Source: an uncultured Mediterraneibacter sp. (GTDB taxonomy: Bacteria; Bacillota; Clostridia; Lachnospirales; Lachnospiraceae). From it: DNA of 38,821 nt. Position 1 is the first letter of the stretch; the number at the start of each line of letters is the position of its first letter. The position numbers were made by a program, and so were the translations under genes. The DNA lies in contig NZ_CAKRDI010000028.1 of NCBI RefSeq assembly GCF_934309415.1, positions 1 through 38,821 of the forward strand. The letters are read 5' to 3'. This document shows positions 15,689 through 23,927 of the stretch, piece by piece. The notes under the pieces were generated by a model. The model had not been told where the DNA came from and did not search any database. It saw only the letters and a program-made list of their open reading frames with translations.

Positions 15689-15925
15689 TATAAAAATTTG
15701 TATTTGTCTTGCTATTTTTGTTAATTTTTACTCAATCTTGTTATTATTTTAACCAAAACTGACTATTAGTCATAACTTTTTAATATATAAAAAACATCAT
15801 TTATTTGTATTTCTGTATGTTACTGATTAAAATTTTTCTTTTCGTTTTATAAAAGCATTTCCGGTATAACAGATTTAAAACAATAATTTATCCAACTATG
15901 TTTTTTTAATCACAAAGTTTATAAA

Positions 15926-15958
15926 AGCACTGATAAAAGTTCTCCCTTCATCAGTGCT
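15926..15958 (-). terminator. Terminator after metA
   Basis: AGCACTGAT (15926-15934) pairs perfectly with ATCAGTGCT (15950-15958). On the minus strand it is followed by TTTTAT. It lies 20 nt after the metA stop. Confidence 0.8.
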
Positions 15959-15977
15959 CTTAATCAAAAATTTCTTA

Positions 15978-16910
15978 TTATTCCCATGTCAGATCCGGTG
16001 TTCCATACAGATCATACGGTGTCACCTGATATACATAGTAATTCAGCCAGTTTGTATACAGGTTATTACAATGAGCTCTCCAGGAAAGTGTCGGTTTCTG
16101 TGTCGGATCGTCGTTCGGATAATAGTTCTTCGGAATGATCGGATTCAGACCTTTCGCTGTATCTCTCTTATACTCTGTATCCAGTGTCATTCTGTCGTAT
16201 TCCGGATGCCCCATCACAAAGATCTGGCGTCCGTTCTCTGCCATGCACAGATAAACTCCCGCCTCATCAGAATCTGCAAGAATTGTAATTCTGTCATCCT
16301 TCTCAAGCGCTTCGATCGGCACTTCTGTATGTCTGGAATGCGGTGCCAGGAAAGCATCATCAAATCCTCTCACGATCGGAATCTTTCTGTTTCTCACATG
16401 ATGCCAGTACAAACCGGAACGTTTCTCCGGAAGCATCACCTTGTCAATTCCAAAATGATAATAGATTCCTGCCTGTGCTCCCCAGCACACATGCATTGTG
16501 GAAACTACATTGGTCTTCGTCCACTCCATGATGGTTTTCAGTTCTTCCCAGTAATCCACTTCTTCAAACGGAATCTGCTCTACCGGAGCTCCTGTGATAA
16601 TAAAACCGTCAAATTTCTTGTTCTTAATGTCCTCAAATGCTTCATAAAATTTCAGGATGTGACTTGTAGAAGTATTCTTTGACACATGACTTGTCATGCG
16701 GACAAATGTCACATCAACCTGCAACGGTGTATTGGACAATGCACGTAAAATCTGCAATTCTGTATCTTCTTTCAGCGGCATCAGATTCAAAAGTCCGATA
16801 CTGATCGGACGGATGTCCTGATGCGCTGCACGGAATTCATCCATGACAAAGATATTCTCCTGCTCCAGTATTTCCTTTACAGGTAAATCATTCTGTACTC
16901 GAATCGGCAT
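15978..16910 (-). CDS. metAA: Homoserine O-acetyltransferase (MetA family)
   Basis: The 310-residue cytoplasmic enzyme activates homoserine for methionine synthesis. The catalytic Cys142 is in HVCWGAQAG, and His235 and Glu237 are in GHPEYDR, at the exact family positions. Residue 111 is Glu (GAPVEQIPFEEVDYW); in this family Glu at 111 selects acetyl-CoA, whereas E. coli MetA with Gly111 uses succinyl-CoA. Despite common annotation as 'O-succinyltransferase', the acetyl activity is therefore expected. Its start lies inside the end of the upstream transporter gene (23-nt overlap), so it is translated from a shared mRNA. No S-box or Met T-box is visible near it. Confidence 0.93.
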   Translation of the reverse strand: MPIRVQNDLPVKEILEQENIFVMDEFRAAHQDIRPISIGLLNLMPLKEDTELQILRALSNTPLQVDVTFVRMTSHVSKNTSTSHILKFYEAFEDIKNKKFDGFIITGAPVEQIPFEEVDYWEELKTIMEWTKTNVVSTMHVCWGAQAGIYYHFGIDKVMLPEKRSGLYWHHVRNRKIPIVRGFDDAFLAPHSRHTEVPIEALEKDDRITILADSDEAGVYLCMAENGRQIFVMGHPEYDRMTLDTEYKRDTAKGLNPIIPKNYYPNDDPTQKPTLSWRAHCNNLYTNWLNYYVYQVTPYDLYGTPDLTWE

Positions 16911-18228
16911 CGTTATTCTCTCCCTCGTCTTTTATATTTTTATCTGTGCGTATGTAGTTTCCATCAGAATCCACATAACCGTACTTATCATATTCCGATG
17001 TGTCTGTCGGAAGTTTCTTTCGCTTCAGTCTGTTATTGACCAGCATATTTACAATGTAATAGATTACCGCAAATGTCGGCACTCCAAGGATCATTCCCGG
17101 AATTCCAAACAATCCTCCACCGATCAGGATTGAAAAAACAACCCAGAAAGAAGAAAGGCCTGTAGAATTTCCTAAAATCTTCGGTCCCAGTATATTTCCG
17201 TCAAACTGCTGAAGAATCAAAATAAAAATCAGGAAATATAAACCTTTGACCGGATCTGCCAGAAGGATCAGGATCACACTCGGGATTGCTCCGATATATG
17301 GACCGAAGAATGGGATTACATTCGTCACTCCAACCACTACGCTGACCAGCAGTGTATAAGGCATATCCATAATTGACAGACCAATAAAACATAACACTCC
17401 GATGATTGCAGAGTCTATGATCTTTCCAATAATGAAACCTCCAAATATCTCATTGCTCTTGCCTGCAAGATGCAGAATCAGATTGGCATCATCCGGTTTA
17501 AAGATTGCATAAATCACTTTCTTTGACTGTTTTGCAAACTTCTCTTTACTGAATAAAATGTAAATAGATACAATAATTCCAATAATTAAATTTAAAATCT
17601 CCTTCACCATCAGAACCACACCTGCAGTGAGCTGTGTCATCCATTCATTTACTTTATCCATCAAGTCTGTACGCATCCATGTCTGTACAAATGTTGTTGC
17701 TTCTTCTATAACATTTTCCAACATCATCCCAACGGTTGTATTCGATGAATGCATCTTGTTAAATGCCTTGACAAATGTGTTCATCTGACTTGGCACATTA
17801 AAAATCATATCCCGGATGCTCACATAGAGCTGAGGGATCATCATATTCAGTAATTCAACAATCACTACAAGTAATAGCACGATTGCCAGAAAAATGCCAC
17901 ACCCTCTTGAAAAAGCCTCCTTTTTCTTAAACTTCGGAAAACGCTTTTCAAGAAAATGCATCATCTTCTGCTCTACCCATCTCACAAGCGGATTCAGAAG
18001 ATACGCAATCACCATACCATAAATAATCGGCTTTAAGACAGCCAGTATCATACGGACAGTCTTAGAGATCTCCGACAGTCTCAAAAGCGCAAAGTAAAAT
18101 AAAATGCAAGCTGCTACAACAAAGAACATGGTCATACTTTTGACTACCTGTTCTCTGAATTTAGACGGTTTTCGTTTTGCAATGACCGGTGGTTTTTGAT
18201 ATATTTTGTCAGACTGCTTTTGTTCCAT
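16888..18228 (-). CDS. AI-2E family transporter (YdiK/TqsA-like permease)
   Basis: The multi-pass membrane protein has about eight hydrophobic helices. It includes the family's conserved segments GGFIIGKIIDSAIIG, the VGVTNVIPFFGPYIG motif and the C-terminal LFGIPGMILGVPTFAV. Members act as exporters or cation antiporters; an actual AI-2 role is rarely shown. I chose ATG 18228 (446 residues) because AAAGGAAATGGTGG precedes it closely; an upstream GTG at 18291 would add 21 polar residues. The C-terminal ~40 residues are acidic and disordered-looking. The gene overlaps metA by 23 nt and a promoter lies about 110 nt upstream. Confidence 0.88.
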   Translation of the reverse strand: MEQKQSDKIYQKPPVIAKRKPSKFREQVVKSMTMFFVVAACILFYFALLRLSEISKTVRMILAVLKPIIYGMVIAYLLNPLVRWVEQKMMHFLEKRFPKFKKKEAFSRGCGIFLAIVLLLVVIVELLNMMIPQLYVSIRDMIFNVPSQMNTFVKAFNKMHSSNTTVGMMLENVIEEATTFVQTWMRTDLMDKVNEWMTQLTAGVVLMVKEILNLIIGIIVSIYILFSKEKFAKQSKKVIYAIFKPDDANLILHLAGKSNEIFGGFIIGKIIDSAIIGVLCFIGLSIMDMPYTLLVSVVVGVTNVIPFFGPYIGAIPSVILILLADPVKGLYFLIFILILQQFDGNILGPKILGNSTGLSSFWVVFSILIGGGLFGIPGMILGVPTFAVIYYIVNMLVNNRLKRKKLPTDTSEYDKYGYVDSDGNYIRTDKNIKDEGENNDADSSTE

Positions 18229-18334
18229 ATTCCACCATTTCCTTTCCTGTGAAAAATCTTCAATATTCATTCTCTCATTGCTGCTCCCCACTTTGCAGTG
18301 AATACCGAATCTTCTCCCATATACACATATATCA

Positions 18335-18364
18335 ATTATAACGCTCCCATACCATAAGAGTCAA
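18335..18364 (-). promoter_or_regulatory. Promoter of the transporter-metA operon
   Basis: TTGACT (minus 18364-18359), an 18-nt spacer and TATAAT (18340-18335). The only genes downstream are the transporter and metA. Confidence 0.7.
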
Positions 18365-18372
18365 CCATTGAA

Positions 18373-18411
18373 AAAAATCCGGAAAGATCTGAGAGATCCT
18401 GCCGGATTTTT
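18373..18411 (-). terminator. Terminator after the DUF1540 gene
   Basis: AAAAATCCGG (18373-18382) pairs with CCGGATTTTT (18402-18411), with an inner GATCT/AGATC stem. U-rich sequence follows on the minus strand. A family A repeat lies between the gene and this terminator. Confidence 0.8.
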
Positions 18412-18441
18412 AATATTTGTCTTTATTGTTCTGAATACGTT

Positions 18442-18544
18442 CTAGAGTATGTCTGAAAATTCATTCCTGCAATCTACATGCCCCACTTTGCGGGAGATTT
18501 TGTGACATATATCTTGCAGAAAGCATTTTTCAGACACACTCTAG
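18442..18544. repeat. Family A palindromic repeat, short copy (103 bp)
   Basis: It starts CTAGAGTATGTCTGAAAATT and ends ATTTTTCAGACACACTCTAG. Relative to the 166-bp copies the central ~63 bp, including the CGTAGC hairpin, is missing, leaving a cleaner stem. Its last CTAG provides the TAG stop of the adjacent DUF1540 gene. Confidence 0.9.
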
Positions 18545-18870
18545 CGACAGCAGAATGTCGCACACTCTGTTCCGCTGCAGTGACAGGCATTGCTGCCCTC
18601 CACACTGATCTTTCCGGCATGACATTCGCAGTCTTTGTTGTATTTACACTCTTCTGCTTTACAGTCGATCGAAGCTGTATCGGAAGGTTTCTTTGCTGAA
18701 ATATCTTCAGCCATATTCATATAACTTCCTTCTTTTCTCTCCTGAAAACTGTCACAACAGGTTTCACCTGCAGTCTTTGCAGCATCTCCTCCTACCTGAA
18801 TCTGATCCAGGTCACATAAAAACTGATGATTGTGTGTACATGTCTGTACGGTACATTTTAACTCTGGCAT
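18541..18870 (-). CDS. Two-domain DUF1540 cysteine-rich protein
   Basis: The 109-residue protein has two copies of the DUF1540 Cys motif. The first, near residues 6-50, reads CTVQTCTHNHQFLCDL then GETCCDSF; the second, near 70-108, reads CKAEECKYNKDCECHAGKI, CHCSGTECATFCC. Such proteins probably bind metal and are widespread in spore-forming Clostridia; their role is not established. AAAGGAGG lies about 8 nt before ATG. The stop codon TAG is formed by the end of the adjoining family A repeat, so the last few residues (after TECATF) may differ from the ancestral C-terminus. Confidence 0.88.
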   Translation of the reverse strand: MPELKCTVQTCTHNHQFLCDLDQIQVGGDAAKTAGETCCDSFQERKEGSYMNMAEDISAKKPSDTASIDCKAEECKYNKDCECHAGKISVEGSNACHCSGTECATFCCR

Positions 18871-18969
18871 ACTGATTACCTCCTTTAATTACAAAATTCA
18901 GTAACAGTATGCCATCTTCTGTGCAAGGTTATTCCTTATTTTTTAATTTAAACACTGTATAGCTACTAT

Positions 18970-19824
18970 TTACAGATAGACTCTCTCCCTGTCAGGATGT
19001 TCTCCTGACCATCCTGCCTGTGGCATGGACTCAAGCCGAAGCAGGTCTTCCTCTTCCAGTTCAAGGGAAAACAGATCCAGATTCTCTTTCATACGCTCCA
19101 GTAATGATGCTTTCGGAAGTGGGATAACTCCACGCTGTACTGCATACACCAGACATAATTTAGCCGGTGAAATCTGATATTTTTCTGAGAGTTCAACAAT
19201 CAGTGGATCCGAGAAAACTCTTCCTCTTGCAATCGGACTCCATGCCTGCACCAGAATTTCCCTTTCCCGGCAATATCTGACTGTGGCTTCCTGACTGTAA
19301 CCCGGATGGAATTCAATCTGGTTTACTGCCGGTTTCACTGTACAGCGCGACAATATATTTTCTATATGATGCGGCAGGAAATTACTCAGACCGATGGCAC
19401 GGATCTTTCCTTCCTGATACAGTTCTTCCATTGCCCGCCATGTCTCTGTGTCCAGTTCTTTCCAGTCTTTATATCCTGGTTCCGGCAAAGGCCAGTGAAT
19501 CAGATACAGATCCAGATAATCTGTCTGCAGACGTTCCAGTGAATTATAGAATGCTTTCTTTACGTTCTCATATCCAAGTTCTTCTTTCCATGCCTTTGTA
19601 GCTATAAAGAATTCTTCTCTCGGCAGTCCACTCTGCTTGATCGCCTCCGCAAGGTAAGTTTCTGTTCCATAAAAGGATGCTGTATCAAAATATCTGTATC
19701 CGGCTTCAATCGCTGTCCGGATCACTTCTGCGCTCTTTCCCTCTGCTGCCTTGTATGTACCAAATGCAACGGCCGGGATTTTCACTCCGTTATTTAAACA
19801 ATATTCTTTCATTTTCTCCACCAT
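18970..19824 (-). CDS. Aldo/keto reductase
   Basis: The 284-residue (beta/alpha)8 NADPH-dependent reductase shows the catalytic tetrad: Asp and Tyr in YFDTASFYGTE (near 45-55), Lys in IATKAW and His in YLIHWPLP. Other signatures are AIGLSNF, NQIEFHP and VIPLPKA. It resembles the 2,5-diketo-gluconate reductase/YvgN-type soluble AKRs that reduce assorted aldehydes and ketones; the true substrate is unknown. Met5 (MKEYCLNNG) is an alternative start. It is monocistronic, with a 13-bp hairpin immediately upstream. Confidence 0.9.
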   Translation of the reverse strand: MVEKMKEYCLNNGVKIPAVAFGTYKAAEGKSAEVIRTAIEAGYRYFDTASFYGTETYLAEAIKQSGLPREEFFIATKAWKEELGYENVKKAFYNSLERLQTDYLDLYLIHWPLPEPGYKDWKELDTETWRAMEELYQEGKIRAIGLSNFLPHHIENILSRCTVKPAVNQIEFHPGYSQEATVRYCREREILVQAWSPIARGRVFSDPLIVELSEKYQISPAKLCLVYAVQRGVIPLPKASLLERMKENLDLFSLELEEEDLLRLESMPQAGWSGEHPDRERVYL

Positions 19825-19832
19825 ACAATTTC

Positions 19833-19870
19833 GGAAGGCATCTGTCCATTTCTCTGTACAGATGCCTTCC
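19833..19870. other. Perfect 13-bp hairpin upstream of the aldo/keto reductase
   Basis: GGAAGGCATCTGT (19833-19845) pairs with ACAGATGCCTTCC (19858-19870), 12-nt loop, ending 9 nt before the ATG at 19824. No U-tract follows on the minus strand, so it is more likely a 5'-UTR structure or operator than a terminator. Confidence 0.6.
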
Positions 19871-19886
19871 TGATCATTCTTTATAT

Positions 19887-19919
19887 GTTACTGTTCACAA
19901 GTAACCTGCAAACAGTAAC
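19887..19919 (+). repeat. Family B 33-bp hairpin
   Basis: GTTACTGTTCACAAG...CAAACAGTAAC with central GTAAC in place of CATAG; followed by GTATCT as in the longer elements. Confidence 0.85.
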
Positions 19920-20024
19920 GTATCTGAAAATACATTCTTAAAATCACACGCTCTATAAACTTGAACTCCATCAGTAAATCCTCGAAAGTTTTGCCTGTTA
20001 TCTTAGAGTATGTTCTGAAAACAA

Positions 20025-20540
20025 TTATGCGTTCTTTCCGCAGCAGTATTTGTATTTCTTTCCGCTTCCGCACGGACACGGATCATTTCTTCCGATCTTT
20101 TTCGCTTTACGGATTGTACCGGACTGTTTCTGTTCACGGTAAAGACGTTTCTTTGTATCTGCATCAAAGATCTTATCCCACTGTGGCAGTTCGTACAGCC
20201 AGTCAGCCTTAGCGTCAACCATGTTCTTGTACAGACTTTCTTTATCAAATGCAAGGCTTACAACTGTCTCTTCGTCCATTGTCTCAATCGGGTTTGCAAC
20301 CTTCAGGCTGTCGTTGATTCCGTCAAGGAATCCAACCATTGTCATAACATCCTGTCCATATTTTTCAGCCAACTCTTTTACTGTTCCTTTTACTTCTGTG
20401 TCAGGATCTTCAAGAAGCTGTTCATAAATCTCTCTCTCAATTGTGAAATATTTTCCCCAGAATGCCTCTAATTCATTCTTGGAAAGATTTCTGTCATACG
20501 CCATATCGCGCCACTGATCTAATAAACATTTTTCGCTCAT
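20025..20540 (-). CDS. SEC-C zinc-binding motif protein
   Basis: The 171-residue protein ends in [19 protein letters not shown], the SEC-C zinc motif named from the SecA C-terminus, preceded by a basic linker. The first ~130 residues are an acidic helical region ([35 protein letters not shown]) of a type seen in many Firmicute SEC-C proteins. These may act near ribosomes or SecA, but the role is not established. There is no SecA ATPase part, so it is not a SecA fragment. Confidence 0.85.
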   Translation of the reverse strand: MSEKCLLDQWRDMAYDRNLSKNELEAFWGKYFTIEREIYEQLLEDPDTEVKGTVKELAEKYGQDVMTMVGFLDGINDSLKVANPIETMDEETVVSLAFDKESLYKNMVDAKADWLYELPQWDKIFDADTKKRLYREQKQSGTIRKAKKIGRNDPCPCGSGKKYKYCCGKNA

Positions 20541-20661
20541 TTTATATTACTCCTTTGTTATCTAATAAATTCGATTTCAATCGCTTATTTATTATATAAC
20601 AATTTCTGTTTGCCGTAAACTGTTTTTTTGTGTATACTGTTTGTAGCCATACTGTTTGATT

Positions 20662-20694
20662 GTTACTGTTCACAGCATAGCTGCAAACAATAAC
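20662..20694 (+). repeat. Family B 33-bp hairpin
   Basis: GTTACTGTTCACAGCATAGC and its inverse, with AATAAC at the 3' end. A partial copy (TTACTGTTCGCTCTGC) follows at about 20701. Both lie in the 274-nt gap between the SEC-C gene and the small membrane protein. Confidence 0.85.
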
Positions 20695-20814
20695 GTTTGA
20701 TTACTGTTCGCTCTGCTATCGATCACTTTGCTGATTGGCATGAAATGCAGAATTTCGCTTATAAATAGTTCCGTATCTTTTGTTAAGAGATTTTATTTTG
20801 AAAGGATTTTAATT

Positions 20815-21018
20815 ATGAAAAAAGCAAAACGTATTCTGGCTTTTGCCGGAGCAGTCCTGCTGATTGGAATGTATGTCTGTACACTGATTTTCTCACTGAT
20901 TGATTCACCTCTGGCGACAGATCTTCTGAAAGCCTCTGTCGCAGCCACAATTCTGATTCCTGTTCTGCTTTACGGACTTCTTCTGTTCACAAAGCTTATG
21001 CACAGGGACGGGGACTGA
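20815..21018 (+). CDS. Small two-helix membrane protein
   Basis: Sixty-seven residues from ATG 20815, which has AAAGGATT about 7 nt ahead; the longer upstream reading has no ribosome site. It comprises a basic N-terminus (MKKAKR), helix 1 at about 7-28, a short SPLATD loop, helix 2 at about 39-60 and a polar tail. It resembles small uncharacterised membrane proteins common in Lachnospiraceae. It is the only plus-strand gene in this stretch. Function unknown. Confidence 0.65.
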   Translation: MKKAKRILAFAGAVLLIGMYVCTLIFSLIDSPLATDLLKASVAATILIPVLLYGLLLFTKLMHRDGD

Positions 21019-21072
21019 TTTCACTGATTGTTTCTGATTAAGAAGTTCCATCAGATACATTGTAAAAATATT

Positions 21073-21231
21073 CTATATATATAACACATCTGCCAGTTTC
21101 AGCGCACTGGCAGAAGCTTCCAGCCATCCGGACCAGATCTCACTCTGACCGGAACGCAGCTCCTGTCTTTTCTTCAGATATTCCTCCATTGACAGGATGT
21201 CCTGTCTTTTTTCTTCCTTTTCCTGATACAT
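21073..21231 (-). CDS. Small hypothetical protein
   Basis: Fifty-two residues from the ATG at 21231, which is preceded by a strong AGGAGG 8 nt upstream; the longer reading from 21279 lacks one. The N-terminal two thirds is charged and helical (MEEYLKKRQELRSGQ); the end reads SGWLEASASALKLADVLYI. No family recognised. The ribosome site and amino-acid pattern make it more likely real than chance. Confidence 0.5.
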   Translation of the reverse strand: MYQEKEEKRQDILSMEEYLKKRQELRSGQSEIWSGWLEASASALKLADVLYI

Positions 21232-21432
21232 CTGTATTTCCTCCTTTCCCGAACGTGTTTCAAATTCTTTCATTCCCACGCTCTGTTTTTATAGATTTTC
21301 GGGTCTCTTTCAAACCCGGCTTTATATTATATTCAATCTTCTGTGAAATATGTCACAAATTTATTCTATTTCATTTTTCTTTTTTCATCTCACGCATTTC
21401 TGCCAAATCTTCGTTAAATCTATGTTAGTAAG

Positions 21433-21486
21433 ACTCTGAAGCCTGTCTTAAAAATATTTCTGTAATTTGTATGCCCACTTTGCATA
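21433..21486. repeat. Family A half-copy
   Basis: CTGTCTTAAAAATATTTCTG and ATGCCCACTTTGC match one arm of family A, without the partner arm. It runs directly into a family B hairpin, suggesting B inserted into a decayed A element. Confidence 0.6.
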
Positions 21487-21492
21487 AAAACT

Positions 21493-21525
21493 GTTACTGT
21501 TCACAGCATAGCTGCAAACAGTAAC
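21493..21525 (+). repeat. Family B 33-bp hairpin
   Basis: GTTACTGTTCACAGCATAGC with inverse GCTGCAAACAGTAAC; followed by GTATCTC as in the 143-bp elements. Confidence 0.9.
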
Positions 21526-21583
21526 GTATCTCCTCAAGCACTTTTATATTTCATTTATATAACATATTAATGCATAAGAAAAA

Positions 21584-21622
21584 CTGCAGAACAGCGGTAT
21601 CCAACTACCTGCCATTCTGCAG
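21584..21622 (-). terminator. Terminator after purA
   Basis: CTGCAGAA/TTCTGCAG outer stem with inner GCGGTA/TACCTGC pairing. On the minus strand the stem is followed by TTTTTC. Confidence 0.75.
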
Positions 21623-21624
21623 CC

Positions 21625-21679
21625 TTATGTCAGAATTTATTTTCAGGCATTCCTGCAAGTTGTATATCACAGTTTGCAG
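21625..21679. repeat. Family A half-copy
   Basis: TGTCAGAATTTATTTTCAGG and CATTCCTGCAAGTTGTATATC, then CAGTTTGC, resemble an A arm in the same orientation as the half-copy at 21433. Degenerate. Confidence 0.45.
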
Positions 21680-21714
21680 ATTACCTTTTCAAATAAACGC
21701 TCATCCATTTTTAA

Positions 21715-22995
21715 TTATTTATTACGATAAATGATATCGTCTCTTCCCGGACCGTTACTGATCATTGTGATCGGATATTCAATCTCTTTCTCAATGAATT
21801 CGATGTATTTACGGCAGTTTTCTGGAAGATCTTCGTACTTCTTAATTCCGCGGATGTCTTCTTTCCAGCCTGGAAGTACTTTGTAAACAGGTTTTGCTTT
21901 CTCAAGGAGATGTGTTACAGGGAATTCTGTTGTAACTTCTCCATTGATTTCGTATCCAACACATACCGGAATCTCATCCAGATAGCCAAGTACGTCAAGT
22001 ACTGTAAATGCTACATCTGTAGTTCCCTGCATTCTGCATCCGTATTTGGAAGCAACACAGTCAAACCATCCCATTCTTCTTGGGCGTCCTGTTGTAGCGC
22101 CGTACTCTCCGCCGTCACCGCCGCGTCTTCTCAATTCATCAGCTTCATCACCGAAAATCTCACTTACGAAAGCGCCTGCTCCTACAGCACTTGAGTATGC
22201 TTTACATACTGTTACAATCTGTTTGATCTCATATGGCGGGATACCTGCACCAATCGCACCGTAACCAGCCAGTGTGGATGAAGATGTAACCATTGGATAA
22301 ATTCCGTGATCCGGATCTTTCATAGATCCTAACTGTCCTTCAAGAAGAACTGTCTTTCCTTCTTTGAGTGCTTCATGAAGGAACAAAGATACATTTGCCA
22401 CATATGGCTCAACCATCTTTTTGTATTCCATAAGTTCATTATATAACTCATCAGGATTGATCAGCGGTTTATGATACAGATGCTCGAGCAGTACATTCTT
22501 CTGCTCTGCTACACGCACAACCTTCTCCTTTAACAGTTCGTCGTCAAACAGTTCACTTACCTGAAAACCAATCTTTGCATATTTATCTGAATAGAACGGA
22601 GCAATTCCTGACTTTGTAGAACCGAATGATTTTCCACCAAGTCTCTCCTCCTCATATGCATCAAAATTCTTGTGATAGGACATTACCATCTGTGCTCTGT
22701 CAGATACAAGAATCTTCGGCATCGGCACACCTTTTTCTACTACAGACTGTACTTCTGAGAAAAGGCGTGGAACATCCAGTGCGACACCATTTCCGATGAT
22801 GCTGGTTGTATGCCCGTAGAACACACCTGACGGCAGTGTATGCAGCGCAAATTTTCCGTAATCATTCACAATTGTATGGCCTGCATTCGCACCACCCTGA
22901 AAACGAACGATGATATCAGCCTCTCTGGCGAGCATATCTGTAATTTTGCCCTTTCCTTCATCGCCCCAGTTTGCACCAACTACTGCTTTTACCAT
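21715..22995 (-). CDS. purA: Adenylosuccinate synthetase
   Basis: At 426 residues this is the full-length enzyme that joins IMP and aspartate with GTP in AMP synthesis. It shows the P-loop-like GANWGDEGKGKITD at 7-20 with the catalytic Asp, the GGANAGHTI block with the catalytic His near 41, LLEGQLGSMKDPDHGIYP, and TTGRPRRMGWFD near 305. The C-terminal GPGRDDIIY is the guanine-recognition end. AGGAGG precedes ATG, a TTTACA/TATAAT promoter lies about 70 nt upstream and a terminator follows. It stands alone; purB is not adjacent. Confidence 0.97.
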   Translation of the reverse strand: MVKAVVGANWGDEGKGKITDMLAREADIIVRFQGGANAGHTIVNDYGKFALHTLPSGVFYGHTTSIIGNGVALDVPRLFSEVQSVVEKGVPMPKILVSDRAQMVMSYHKNFDAYEEERLGGKSFGSTKSGIAPFYSDKYAKIGFQVSELFDDELLKEKVVRVAEQKNVLLEHLYHKPLINPDELYNELMEYKKMVEPYVANVSLFLHEALKEGKTVLLEGQLGSMKDPDHGIYPMVTSSSTLAGYGAIGAGIPPYEIKQIVTVCKAYSSAVGAGAFVSEIFGDEADELRRRGGDGGEYGATTGRPRRMGWFDCVASKYGCRMQGTTDVAFTVLDVLGYLDEIPVCVGYEINGEVTTEFPVTHLLEKAKPVYKVLPGWKEDIRGIKKYEDLPENCRKYIEFIEKEIEYPITMISNGPGRDDIIYRNK

Positions 22996-23065
22996 TTCAA
23001 ACCCTCCTGCGTATGTTGCTTGTCAATATTTATGAGCAGTACTTATAACCAATACTGCCTTAAGA

Positions 23066-23094
23066 ATTATACTATACTTTTGCGGGGATGTAAA
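23066..23094 (-). promoter_or_regulatory. purA promoter
   Basis: TTTACA (minus 23094-23089), exactly 17 nt, then TATAAT (23071-23066). No G-box (PurR-type) or guanine riboswitch is evident between it and the ATG. Confidence 0.8.
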
Positions 23095-23225
23095 ATGTTA
23101 TTTCTTATTTTTTACAAATCCATTGTATTTATAGGCAAAAAGTATTACAATGAGTATCAAATCAGAGAGATTTTCCTGATTTATCAAACAGAATCTCGAG
23201 GTCGAATAGAAAGGAGACTCGTAAA

Positions 23226-23654
23226 TTGAAAAAGTATGTAAAATGGTTACTTGGAGCTGCTGCGATCGGCTCTTCCATCGGACTGATCATCGCACATTTT
23301 TGTAAAAAAAGTAGAAAGAACAACAGCGAAGAAGCTGTTGCCATGGAGGAAGAAGATTTTGATCTGGACAGCGATCTGAAACCATCTTCAGAACGTGGAT
23401 ACGTCTCCCTGAACAAAACACAGAAAACAGCTGCCGAAGAAGCTGTTGATTCCTCAGAAACAGAACCGGCTGAAGAGACAGAGACTGCCGATTCATCTGA
23501 CACAGAACCAGGAAATGAAGCTAAGCCGGCTGATTCATCTGAGGAAGCGACAGATACAGAAGAATCCGAAGCAAAAGAAGATACTTCTGATGCAGTTGAA
23601 ACAGAAGCTGATAAAACGGATGCTTCTTCCGATGAAGAAACAATATCAGAATAA
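23226..23654 (+). CDS. Membrane-anchored protein with long acidic tail
   Basis: The 142-residue protein starts at TTG (AAAGGAG 9 nt upstream). One hydrophobic segment at 7-24 (WLLGAAAIGSSIGLIIAHF) is followed by a basic KKSRKN stop-transfer. Then ~110 residues of Glu/Asp/Ser/Thr repeats (ADSSDTEPG, SEEATDTEE) give a highly acidic, disordered tail predicted to face the cytoplasm. The N-terminus recalls YtxH-type proteins. It shares its design with the protein at 37652-38266. Function unknown; it may tether or buffer basic partners or cations. Confidence 0.7.
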   Translation: MKKYVKWLLGAAAIGSSIGLIIAHFCKKSRKNNSEEAVAMEEEDFDLDSDLKPSSERGYVSLNKTQKTAAEEAVDSSETEPAEETETADSSDTEPGNEAKPADSSEEATDTEESEAKEDTSDAVETEADKTDASSDEETISE

Positions 23655-23670
23655 TATATTGTAAATTTTA

Positions 23671-23722
23671 AAGAGAAGTTTTATTCTGTTAATATTTTTT
23701 AAGTCAGAATAAACTTCTCTTT
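23671..23722 (+). terminator. Terminator after the acidic-tail protein
   Basis: AAGAGAAGTTTTATTCTG (23671-23688) pairs with CAGAATAAACTTCTCTT (23705-23722), one bulge, followed by TTTT. Confidence 0.85.
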
Positions 23723-23745
23723 TTTGCTTTTGTTAACCTTTTTTA

Positions 23746-23911
23746 TTAGAGCGTGTCTTAAAAATGCTTTCTGCAAGATATATGTCACAATTTGTGGGAG
23801 ATTTTGTTTGAATAAGGGCGGCGTAGCGGGCTACGTCAACCGAATGAAGACAAAATATACCGCAAAGTGGGGCATGTAGATTGCAGGAATGATTTTTCAG
23901 ACATGCTCTAG
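23746..23911. repeat. Family A palindromic repeat, full copy
   Basis: Nearly identical to 7534-7699 over its whole length, including the GGCGGCGTAGCGGGCTACG centre, with only a few base changes. It lies between the terminator of the upstream plus-strand gene and the end of the minus-strand MocR gene. Confidence 0.92.
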
Positions 23912-23927
23912 GCTCTTTTCAATCTGT

